Positions 6,321 through 13,112 of a stretch of 16,279 bases of DNA are shown piece after piece. Position 1 is the stretch's first letter, and each line of letters opens with the position of its first letter. Position numbers and translations under genes: made by a program. The DNA comes from Desulfurococcales archaeon (lineage in GTDB: Archaea; Thermoproteota; Thermoprotei_A; Sulfolobales; Acidilobaceae), in assembly GCA_015521095.1 (NCBI GenBank), contig WAOU01000087.1, forward strand, positions 1 to 16,279, given 5' to 3'. The notes beneath the pieces were generated by a model, which worked only from the letters and a program-made list of their open reading frames with translations, was not told the DNA's origin and did not search any database.

Positions 6321-7856
6321 TTGAACGTGCTAATTTTCGTAGGTCATAGGAAGGAGCTCGTGGAGGGTCTAAAAGGATACATACTTAGACTGCTCGAATT
6401 CTTTCCAGAGAGCGAGCGCCACTTCTACATTTTCTCAAGTGAAGAATCGCTCCCAGTTTTAGAGAAAGAACTTGCGGAAATCGATAGGAAGCTCGAGGGA
6501 TGTTTTGGATGCAACATCATTGTAATAAGCGATGAGGTAACTCCCATCGACAGGATTAAAGAACTAGTCAGCGAGGAAACCGATAGTGTCATTGTTGCTT
6601 TACCACATAGCTGGGTGATCCTGAGCAGATTCCTCAACGCTCTCAGGGAGAGCGGAAATAGTAAGATTCCTGAGACCTGGTACATGTATGAGCCGGGTCT
6701 TCTCTGGAAAGGGCTCGAGTATCCATATATTCCTGGGTCAGTTGTACTCCCGAAGAAGAAAGGATTCAAGTGTAAGATACCGTGTACAAAGGGTCTCGCC
6801 GACAAGTATCAGAACCTGGAGAATTTATGTGTTCTTAGTAAGGGTAAGCCAAGGCTACCGCCTCTTAGATGTGCAATAGCCGAACTCTCTAGACGGATAA
6901 ACGTGGCTCTTAAGACAGTTATTCCTCCACCCACACAGAGATTGTCGCTAGAAGATATCAAGCCACATGAAGCATCGTTCCGCTTGGCTCTCTCAAGCGA
7001 CTATATGGGTGAAGCTATAGACTTCATCCTGCCGATACATGATGAGCGGGAATTCATAGATGCCCTAGGAAACTTGACAAGCGAAGTGTGTAGATTCATG
7101 GACTCGCTATGGGGCCAATTAAAGATCCATGGAAGACTAAAGACCCATAGACGTAACGCCTTTAGACAACTAATCTATATAAGTGGCCTTTCTATGCCGA
7201 GAATAGTAGACTGTTCTGGTCCCTCATGTGGCTCTAGGGTTGCCGGTAGAAAACTAGAGGATTTAGCCAAGAAGAGCGGTAAGTCCCTGCTTGTCGATTC
7301 TAATATGATGTATGCTGGAGTCCACAATATAGCATATAAAGGTGTAGAGGTCTTCGTCCCTTATTGTATATTCTACGAGGTCTCAGCCATCTACTCTGAG
7401 AGTGCTAAAGCACAAGAGTATGGAGACGTGTTTATTGATCTAGCGGCATACATGGGTCTTGAAGAATTACTAATTAGCGGCAGTGGAGAGCTAGTTTCAT
7501 CCCATATGGCTCATAAATGTGAGGCAGTTCTACCAATGATGGATCCATTCCTACTATCCAAAAGTATCATCGTAACTAGAGACATAGGAGCATATAGACT
7601 ATGGAAGATCCACCCGATGCTTGCCGGTACCGACATAGTATTAGTTGATAGCCCATCATGTGACGAGATGGCTATACGAGTGCGAGATCTTAGCTATGAT
7701 GAAGCAATGTACTACTTTCTACAGCTAGTGGTATTGCTAAGATTGCTGACACGCGGGAAATACCACAAGGAGAATATGAGGTTCCTTCAGGTGGACTTCG
7801 AGGCCGCCGGAGAAAAAGTATACGTGCCGTATCCCAAAATATCACTCTATAAGTAG
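6321..7856 (+). CDS. Unrecognised 511-residue protein with Rossmann-like N-terminal half and PIN-like C-terminal domain
   Basis: The C-terminal part fits a PIN-type RNase pattern: LLVDSNMMY with Asp326, VPYCIFYEV with Glu353, MMDPFLL with Asp408, and IIVTRD with Asp421, followed by a DIVLVDS strand. These four acidic residues occur in PIN order and in typical strand contexts. Residues 1-100 alternate short strands (NVLIFVG, HFYIFSS, NIIVIS, SVIVALPHS) with helices, as in a Rossmann-like sensor domain such as CARF; this is a weaker call. Between them lies a cysteine-containing linker (61, 64, 151, 155, 170, 184, 298, 303) and a helical stretch. TTG 6321 follows GGAGGGTG by about five bases; GTG 6327 is an alternative. 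No antitoxin-like partner, Cas gene or CRISPR array is nearby. The function is unknown; a ligand-controlled RNase is speculation. Confidence 0.55.
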   Translation: MNVLIFVGHRKELVEGLKGYILRLLEFFPESERHFYIFSSEESLPVLEKELAEIDRKLEGCFGCNIIVISDEVTPIDRIKELVSEETDSVIVALPHSWVILSRFLNALRESGNSKIPETWYMYEPGLLWKGLEYPYIPGSVVLPKKKGFKCKIPCTKGLADKYQNLENLCVLSKGKPRLPPLRCAIAELSRRINVALKTVIPPPTQRLSLEDIKPHEASFRLALSSDYMGEAIDFILPIHDEREFIDALGNLTSEVCRFMDSLWGQLKIHGRLKTHRRNAFRQLIYISGLSMPRIVDCSGPSCGSRVAGRKLEDLAKKSGKSLLVDSNMMYAGVHNIAYKGVEVFVPYCIFYEVSAIYSESAKAQEYGDVFIDLAAYMGLEELLISGSGELVSSHMAHKCEAVLPMMDPFLLSKSIIVTRDIGAYRLWKIHPMLAGTDIVLVDSPSCDEMAIRVRDLSYDEAMYYFLQLVVLLRLLTRGKYHKENMRFLQVDFEAAGEKVYVPYPKISLYK

Positions 7857-7916
7857 GGCCGGATATGCTATGGGAAAACAAAAGAGGACAATAAGAGATA
7901 TGTTGGAAAACAAAGG

Positions 7917-8633
7917 TTAGAGTCCGAGATAGGCCTTTTTCACCATTGGGTTCTCTTTGAGTTCATCAACGGTTCCTTCCAATACTATGCGGCCGTTCTC
8001 GATGATGTAGGCGTAGTCCGCTATTTGCATGCTCATGTGTATGTTCTGCTCTACAAGTAGCACTGTCAGCTTCCACTCGTCTCTGAGCTTGCTGATTGTC
8101 TCTGCTATTTCCTGGACTAGTTTAGGTGCTAGTCCCAGGCTTGGCTCGTCAAGCATGAATAACACGGGGTTTAGCATGAGTCCTCGGGCAATTGCTAGCA
8201 TTTGTTGCTCTCCACCGCTCAGGGTGCCTGCTAGCTGGTTTCTCCTTTCTTTGAGCCGAGGGAATAACTGGTAGACCATTTCTAGTATTTCCTGGGCTTT
8301 CTCCCTGGTTCTAGGGATGCTAGCTGCCATGACTAGGTGCTCCTCTACTGTTAGCTGCGGCCATAGTCTTCTTCCTTCTGGCACGAGTGTCATGCCAATG
8401 TTGACTTTCTTGTGGGGTGATAGCACGGTTACATCTTCTCCGTTGAATAGGATTTTTCCACCCCAGGGCTTGACTACTCCCATTATTGTCCATAGTGTTG
8501 TTGATTTCCCTGCACCGTTGCTTCCGAGTAGTGCCGTTATTTGTCCTTGTCTGGCCTTCAGGTTTACTCCGAAGAGTACTTGGGTTTCTCCGTATCCTGA
8601 CTCGAGTTTCTTTAATTCAAGTATATACGTCAC
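7917..8633 (-). CDS. livF: ABC transporter ATP-binding protein, branched-chain amino acid type LivF
   Basis: This is one of the two cytoplasmic ATPases powering the importer. It has Walker A GSNGAGKST, the signature LSGGEQQMLAIARGL, Walker B LFMLDEPSLGLAP and the LLVEQN switch region typical of LivF, where the usual His is replaced. Length is about 238 residues, normal for the family. The GTG at 8633 is preferred because GGGGTGATC, a strong archaeal SD, lies just before it; a GTG at 8642 overlapping the livG stop is the alternative. It is the last gene of the cluster. The minus strand downstream is pyrimidine-rich (7872-7916) and may terminate transcription, facing the end of the PIN-like gene. 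Confidence 0.95.
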   Translation of the reverse strand: MTYILELKKLESGYGETQVLFGVNLKARQGQITALLGSNGAGKSTTLWTIMGVVKPWGGKILFNGEDVTVLSPHKKVNIGMTLVPEGRRLWPQLTVEEHLVMAASIPRTREKAQEILEMVYQLFPRLKERRNQLAGTLSGGEQQMLAIARGLMLNPVLFMLDEPSLGLAPKLVQEIAETISKLRDEWKLTVLLVEQNIHMSMQIADYAYIIENGRIVLEGTVDELKENPMVKKAYLGL

Positions 8634-8638
8634 CGCGA

Positions 8639-9421
8639 TCACCCCTTCTTCAGCTTCTTGACGAATTTGAGGGCCATTTCTGGGTCTCCTAAATATGCTG
8701 TTATTACTTCAGGGTTGCTTGCTACTTCTTCGGGTGTTCCTTCGGCTATCTTTCTTCCGAAGTGAAGTACGACGATTCTGTCTGCTAGGTTCATTACTGC
8801 GTGCATTACATGCTCTATCATTATCATGGTTATGTTCTTTTCTGACCTGATCTTTCTTAGCAGATCCAGCATTTTCGCTACCTCGCTTGGGTTTAGTCCT
8901 GCGAGTACCTCGTCTAGTAGGAGGAGTTCTGGTTCTTCGGCTAGGGCTCTTGCGAGCTCTAGTCTCTTCTTCTCCTGGATGTTTAATATTCTGGCTGGAA
9001 GATCCGCTTTCTCCTTTAGTCCGACGAATTCAAGTATGTTTAGTGCTATGTCTCTTGCTTCTTCCTCTGTTATGTGGCCGTGTCTCCTGCCGTATAACGC
9101 TCCTATCATAGTGTTTTCTAGTACTGTTAGGTCTCCGAAGGGCTTGACGATTTGGTGTGTTCTGGCTATCCCCATCCTTGCAATCTTATGGGGTCTTAGC
9201 CCTGTTATGTCCATGTCCTTGAATATTACTCTTCCTTCTTCGGGCTTGTAGACTCCTGTTATAACGTTGAAGAGTGTTGTTTTTCCGGCTCCGTTCGGGC
9301 CTATTAGTCCTAGTATCTCTCCTTGATTTACTTCGAAGGTTACGTCTGAGAGTGCTAGGAGTCCTCCGAACCTCTTGGTGATTCTCTCGACCCTGAGGAT
9401 TACAATATCTTTCTCCGCCAT
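8639..9421 (-). CDS. livG: ABC transporter ATP-binding protein, branched-chain amino acid type LivG
   Basis: This is the second ATPase of the importer. It has Walker A GPNGAGKTT, the Q-loop in ARTHQIVKPFGDLTV, Walker B ELLLLDEVLAGLNPSE and H-loop MIEHVMHAV, and ends with the LivG-type C-terminal AYLGD region. The signature reads LNIQEKKRLELARAL in place of LSxGQ, and Walker B has DEV in place of DEP; such changes occur in a known LivG subfamily, so they do not imply loss of function. ATG 9421 is chosen over GTG 9430 because GGTG lies eight bases before it. The livM stop is 18 bases upstream, and the SD sits in that gap. Confidence 0.95.
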   Translation of the reverse strand: MAEKDIVILRVERITKRFGGLLALSDVTFEVNQGEILGLIGPNGAGKTTLFNVITGVYKPEEGRVIFKDMDITGLRPHKIARMGIARTHQIVKPFGDLTVLENTMIGALYGRRHGHITEEEARDIALNILEFVGLKEKADLPARILNIQEKKRLELARALAEEPELLLLDEVLAGLNPSEVAKMLDLLRKIRSEKNITMIMIEHVMHAVMNLADRIVVLHFGRKIAEGTPEEVASNPEVITAYLGDPEMALKFVKKLKKG

Positions 9422-9439
9422 CTTTATCACACCCCCCGG

Positions 9440-10432
9440 CTACTCGACGTATTTTCTTAGGTCGGGGAACTTTGATCTGATGAGTCCTGCTACTCCTTCT
9501 GGTAGGAATGATACTACTGCGACGACTATGATGCCTAGTATTATGTATGCTAGTTGTGGCAGGTAGGTGTTGGTGAGTCTATAGATTATATAGTAGATGA
9601 ATGCTCCTATTATTGGTCCTATGAATGTTCCCAGTCCTCCGATGACATTCATAACAATCATGTCGACGCTTATTCCTAGGCTGAAGTTCTCTGGAGTAAA
9701 GTTGAATTGTCTCCAGCTGTATACGCTTCCCCAGATGGCCGCGAGTCCTGCGGCTATCATGAATGCGTAGACCTTGTACCGCACCGTGTCTACTCCTATT
9801 ACTTCAGCGGCGTCCTCGTCTTCTCGTATCGCTGCGAGTCCGTAGCCGAACTTGGAGACTTTCACTATGTATGCTACGATTAGTGTTATTACGAATGCTA
9901 CGAAGAAGACGAAGTATGTTTCCTCGAGGAACTTTGGTCTTGATACGTTGAAGTATATTTCTCCTCCTCCTGCTCCTCCCCTGTAGGTCATCTCTAGGTA
10001 CAGGATTACGTAGTCTAGGCCTATCGTTGCTATTGCAAAGAATGCTCCTCTAAGCCTTAGTACTGCTGCTCCTACGGTGGCTGCTAGGAGTACTGAGAGT
10101 CCTACACCTATCAGCATGCCCATTAGGAATATGGTGTAGGGATTGGCTCCTTGGAGTATTTGTTGTGAGTATTTGCTTAGTTCGTATGCTGTGAAGAATC
10201 CTCCTATTCCGAAGAATACTACGTGTCCGAAGCTCACGTATCCTGTGTAGCTCATTATTACTGCGAGGCTTAGTGCAATGCCTATGAACTTCATTAGATC
10301 CATGAATATTGCAGCTGTAGATGCGCTTATGTATCCTGCATAATATTGTACTCCGATTATGCCGAATATGACGATGAGTAGCCACATGATGTAGGATGAG
10401 GGCTTCGTGAGGTACTTGGTTATCTCTGCCAT
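9440..10432 (-). CDS. livM: ABC transporter permease, branched-chain amino acid type LivM
   Basis: This 330-residue integral membrane subunit forms the translocation path with LivH. It has about eight or nine hydrophobic segments, the cytoplasmic coupling loop FGYGLAAIREDEDAAEVIGVD (EAA-like, residues about 199-219), and the family's NVIGGLGTFIGPIIGA near the end. SYTGYVSFGHVVFFGIGG near residue 60 is also typical of LivM. The ATG at 10432 follows GGTGA by seven bases; this SD overlaps the livH stop, and only six bases separate the genes, implying translational coupling. Confidence 0.95.
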   Translation of the reverse strand: MAEITKYLTKPSSYIMWLLIVIFGIIGVQYYAGYISASTAAIFMDLMKFIGIALSLAVIMSYTGYVSFGHVVFFGIGGFFTAYELSKYSQQILQGANPYTIFLMGMLIGVGLSVLLAATVGAAVLRLRGAFFAIATIGLDYVILYLEMTYRGGAGGGEIYFNVSRPKFLEETYFVFFVAFVITLIVAYIVKVSKFGYGLAAIREDEDAAEVIGVDTVRYKVYAFMIAAGLAAIWGSVYSWRQFNFTPENFSLGISVDMIVMNVIGGLGTFIGPIIGAFIYYIIYRLTNTYLPQLAYIILGIIVVAVVSFLPEGVAGLIRSKFPDLRKYVE

Positions 10433-10438
10433 GGCTCT

Positions 10439-11353
10439 TCACCTTCCGAACAGTCCCTGTGGCTTGACGAGTAGGATTACTACTAGAATGACGAATGATA
10501 CTGAGAGTGCTATCGCCTGGGTACCGGTTAGTGCCATCGTTATGCCGTAGGCTAGTCCGATGATGAGGCCTCCGATGAAGGTTCCTATGACGCTGCCAAG
10601 GCCTCCTAGTACTACTATGACGAAGCTTAGTGGGGCAAGGAAGTGTTCTAGGTCGGGGTTTATACCGTTCTGTATGTAGAGTGTGAATATTGCGCCTGCG
10701 CTTAGGGCCATCGCTGTTGACAGGACTGTTGTTAGGAGCTTTACTTTTACAGGGTCGTATCCTGTAAGTGCTACTGCTCGTGAGTCTTGTGCTACTGCTC
10801 TTATTGCCAGGCCCCAGACGGTTTTTCTTAGGAATAGTTCGACCAAGGCTATTAGTATGATTGCATAGAATAATCCTACTAGCCAGCTATACTGTATGGA
10901 TACTCCTAGTATTTCGAAGTAGGGTTTGTCTCCTATTTGTATGGTCCAGCCTGTTAGGCCCTCGAACTGTAGGTACCAGCCTTGGGCGCTTCCATAGTAG
11001 AGTAATCCGTAGAGCGCTACTCCAAAGCCGAATGTCGACAATAGACTACTCATCTCTACTTTGAGGGTCATTGTCTCTGCTTTTCCTACGATAACGTGTA
11101 GTGATGTATAGTAGAAGAATATTCCGAAGAAGGCTCCTATAATGAATGCTACGATCGGGCTTAGTGAGGGATCGATTGTTACCGGCGCGTATTTGTAGAA
11201 GATTACTGCAAGGAAGGCTCCTAGTACGGCTAGGTGTCCGTGTGCTAAGTTTACTACTTTCATTACTCCCCAGATAAGTGTCAGCCCGCTGGCTACGGCG
11301 CCTAGTATTGCGCCGTATATTAGTCCGTATATTATGTTGCTTATGAACTCCAT
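10439..11353 (-). CDS. livH: ABC transporter permease, branched-chain amino acid type LivH
   Basis: This 304-residue permease pairs with LivM. It has the family start, GLTLIWGVMKVVNLAHGHL (about 23-41), a coupling loop VWGLAIRAVAQDSRAVALTG, then LAPLSFVIVVLGGLGSVIG and the typical C-terminal VKPQGLFGR. About eight hydrophobic segments are visible. The ATG at 11353 has a strong SD, GGAGGTG, nine bases upstream. A 175-base spacer with its own TATA-like box separates it from livK, so the binding protein and the membrane part may be expressed at different levels. Confidence 0.95.
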   Translation of the reverse strand: MEFISNIIYGLIYGAILGAVASGLTLIWGVMKVVNLAHGHLAVLGAFLAVIFYKYAPVTIDPSLSPIVAFIIGAFFGIFFYYTSLHVIVGKAETMTLKVEMSSLLSTFGFGVALYGLLYYGSAQGWYLQFEGLTGWTIQIGDKPYFEILGVSIQYSWLVGLFYAIILIALVELFLRKTVWGLAIRAVAQDSRAVALTGYDPVKVKLLTTVLSTAMALSAGAIFTLYIQNGINPDLEHFLAPLSFVIVVLGGLGSVIGTFIGGLIIGLAYGITMALTGTQAIALSVSFVILVVILLVKPQGLFGR

Positions 11354-11371
11354 GTTGTTTTACACCTCCAA

Positions 11372-11385
11372 CCACGGATGCGTGG
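11372..11385 (-). promoter_or_regulatory. Small hairpin next to the livH SD
   Basis: CCACG (11372-11376) and CGTGG (11381-11385) form a 5-bp stem with a four-base loop, lying two bases upstream of the livH SD on the minus strand. It may be chance, or may help keep the SD accessible. Confidence 0.22.
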
Positions 11386-11480
11386 GATTCAATGCCGGAT
11401 TCCTCCAGTTTTGACCATGTGTTTTCCTATCTTTCATAAAGTGAACTAGACTTAGGGGTTATTAAACAATAAAAAGATCG

Positions 11481-11493
11481 TTATAAATATATT
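11481..11493 (-). promoter_or_regulatory. Probable internal promoter for livHMGF
   Basis: On the minus strand this reads as an AATATATTTATAA element, giving a start site near 11461 and a leader of about 108 bases. A second A+T-rich box lies at 11458-11470. T-rich runs on the minus strand between 11463 and 11507 could terminate part of the livK transcript. Confidence 0.4.
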
Positions 11494-11496
11494 GTT

Positions 11497-11509
11497 GAGG
11501 GAAAAAGCT
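11497..11509 (-). terminator. T-rich run after livK
   Basis: The minus strand reads AGCTTTTTCCCTC about 20-30 bases after the livK stop, with a second T run at 11471-11476. These are plausible archaeal termination tracts, consistent with a separate livHMGF promoter. Confidence 0.35.
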
Positions 11510-11528
11510 GGGATTAACGGGCAGAAAC

Positions 11529-12818
11529 TTAGCCGGTCGGCCACCAGACTGCTGGTGCTATGAGTGGCTGTGCGGTTGCTGACTCTGGTGGATAGATTAT
11601 CTCTTGTACTAGCTGGCCATTCTGCTCCTGCCACTGGATCACTATCATTGGGTGAGCAATCTGCTTTCCTGTCTCAGGGTCTATCTTTAGTGGTCCAAAG
11701 AAGGTGTAGATTGCCAGGTTGTTCATTGCTTGTCTTACTGCCTGATTGTCTAGGCTGTTAGCACTCTTGATAGCCTCTACGAGGAAGACTATTGATGCTC
11801 CTGCCTCTGCTGCCTGATATGCTGGTGTCTCTAGGTCTGGACATACTGCTTGGAATGCCTGGAGCCACTCTTCCTTGGTTGGTCCAGCCCATACGTAGCC
11901 GCTTGGCACGTTGTCAGGTGAGTATGATGCTTTGACGTGCCACTGTGCTGGTGCTGCTACTCCTATTGCTGCGTCTCCTACTGCTTGTGCGAACTCGGGT
12001 TGTGCTGGTGCTACTAGTATGCTTATGAACTTTAGGTGCCAGCCGTTGTTGTATGCAGTGTTGATAAGTATTTGTCCGTCCTCAAAGTGGCCTCCTCCTA
12101 TGAGGACGTTTGCTCCTGCTTGCTTGGCCTCCTGGACTAGGCTGGTGAACTCTGTTTGTCCCTTCTCATAGGTGTTGTTGTATACTACCTGTAGGCCAAG
12201 CTCCTGTGCTATCTGGCTTGCTCCCTGCATTACTGCGTTGCTGAAGGCACTGTTCTCATATATGAACGCTATCTTGGCGTCGGGGATCTGTTCTTTTACA
12301 AGTTTAAGCGAGGACTCGAAGTATTTGCTTGCGGGTGTTAGGACTTGGACAACGTATTGGAATCCTTGGCTGAAGATCTTGTCGCTTGCTCCACCGTGGC
12401 TGATCATTATGATTCCGTACTGTTGGCTGACTGGCGCTGCTGCGAGTGTGAGGCCTGAGCTATAGGGTGCTAGGAGGAAGTTTACTTTGTCTTTTGTAAC
12501 TAGGTCGGCATAGTAGCTCTGTACTAGTTCTTTCTTTGACTGGTCGTCATAGTATTTGAGCTCTAGTTTGTACTTTTTCCCGTCTACCTCGATTCCTCCA
12601 TTGTCATTGTACCACTTTATCGCGGCTTCTACACCGCAGAGCGCTTGTTTGCCTTCTGTCTGGTATTTTCCTTGGAGGCTAATAGTCATTCCGATTTTAA
12701 TCGTTCCATATTCTTCGGTAGTGGTTTCTTCTCCTCCACCCTGCTTCATTAGGATGGGTACGGCGGCGATTATGATTACTATAATCACAGCCAGAGCTAT
12801 TGCCAGGTTTTTGTTCAT
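11529..12818 (-). CDS. livK: Branched-chain amino acid-type ABC transporter substrate-binding protein LivK
   Basis: This is the extracellular binding protein of the importer. From ATG 12818 (429 residues) it begins with a hydrophobic segment (about 5-23) that looks like an uncleaved or pilin-like membrane anchor; there is no lipobox Cys. A short GGGEETTTEE linker follows, then the type I periplasmic-binding fold: IKIGMTISLQGKYQTEG, YYDDQSKKELVQSYYADLV, FLLAPYSSGLTLAAAPV, KIAFIYENSAFSNAV and NVLIGGGHFEDG match the family. The actual ligand (branched-chain amino acid, amide or other) cannot be read from the sequence. ATG 12818 has AGGTG six bases upstream; GTG 12827 overlaps that SD and is rejected. 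The leader can fold so that the SD is paired (see 12824-12845). Confidence 0.94.
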   Translation of the reverse strand: MNKNLAIALAVIIVIIIAAVPILMKQGGGEETTTEEYGTIKIGMTISLQGKYQTEGKQALCGVEAAIKWYNDNGGIEVDGKKYKLELKYYDDQSKKELVQSYYADLVTKDKVNFLLAPYSSGLTLAAAPVSQQYGIIMISHGGASDKIFSQGFQYVVQVLTPASKYFESSLKLVKEQIPDAKIAFIYENSAFSNAVMQGASQIAQELGLQVVYNNTYEKGQTEFTSLVQEAKQAGANVLIGGGHFEDGQILINTAYNNGWHLKFISILVAPAQPEFAQAVGDAAIGVAAPAQWHVKASYSPDNVPSGYVWAGPTKEEWLQAFQAVCPDLETPAYQAAEAGASIVFLVEAIKSANSLDNQAVRQAMNNLAIYTFFGPLKIDPETGKQIAHPMIVIQWQEQNGQLVQEIIYPPESATAQPLIAPAVWWPTG

Positions 12819-12823
12819 ACAGG

Positions 12824-12847
12824 ACACCTCTCGAAGTCCAGGTGTTT
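12824..12847 (-). promoter_or_regulatory. livK leader hairpin covering its SD, with shared AAACACCTGGA element
   Basis: In the livK mRNA, ACACCT (minus strand, 12845-12840) can pair perfectly with AGGTGT (12829-12824), which contains the SD AGGTG. A small CT-TCG-AG stem may stack in the loop. The 5' arm belongs to an 11-base sequence (12847-12837) that also occurs in the divergent CoA-transferase leader (13076-13086). Confidence 0.4.
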
Positions 12848-12877
12848 ATTCTCGAATTGTGTAGAAATAGTGGGATG

Positions 12878-12887
12878 CTTATTTAAG
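12878..12887 (-). promoter_or_regulatory. Probable TATA box for livK
   Basis: The minus strand reads CTTAAATAAG. A start site about 26 bases downstream, near 12857, gives a leader of about 39 bases beginning just before the shared 11-base element. Of the 294 bases between livK and the divergent gene, the middle part (12890-13045) holds further A+T-rich stretches but nothing else I can name. Confidence 0.45.
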
Positions 12888-13046
12888 TCTTCGAGGGTAT
12901 TACGCATAGACGCCCAAAAGTATATATTATAACAGGCAGTAACAATTTATAAACTATCTTAATTGATCCGAGAGAATCCGCCACAGAAAGAATGGAAAAA
13001 CCACGAGTCCACATGAGAGTATATGTCTAGATTTCAAGCCCCCTTC

Positions 13047-13060
13047 ATATTAATAATATT
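13047..13060 (+). promoter_or_regulatory. Probable TATA region for the CoA-transferase gene
   Basis: The A+T-rich stretch ATATTAATAATATT would direct initiation near 13078, at the shared 11-base element (13076-13086), leaving a leader of about 35 bases. Confidence 0.4.
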
Positions 13061-13075
13061 AACAATTAAGAAACA

Positions 13076-13105
13076 AAACACCTGGATACAAGTCCAGCCC
13101 CGGTG
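13076..13105 (+). promoter_or_regulatory. CoA-transferase leader hairpin with shared AAACACCTGGA element
   Basis: CTGGAT (13082-13087) pairs with GTCCAG (13092-13097), one G-T wobble, loop ACAA. The flanking CAC/CACC (13079-13082) can also face GGTG (13102-13105), which is the SD. The first 11 bases are identical to the livK leader element on the other strand. Confidence 0.38.
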
Positions 13106-13112
13106 AACAACA

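Noticed and set aside
8900..9100. Loss of the ABC signature in LivG as a sign of inactivation
   Set aside because: The LNIQEKKRLELARAL and DEV variants fit a known LivG subfamily, and Walker A, Walker B and the H-loop are intact.
8826..9251. 141-codon plus-strand frame opposite livG
   Set aside because: A serine-rich shadow of a clear ABC ATPase gene, with no independent evidence.
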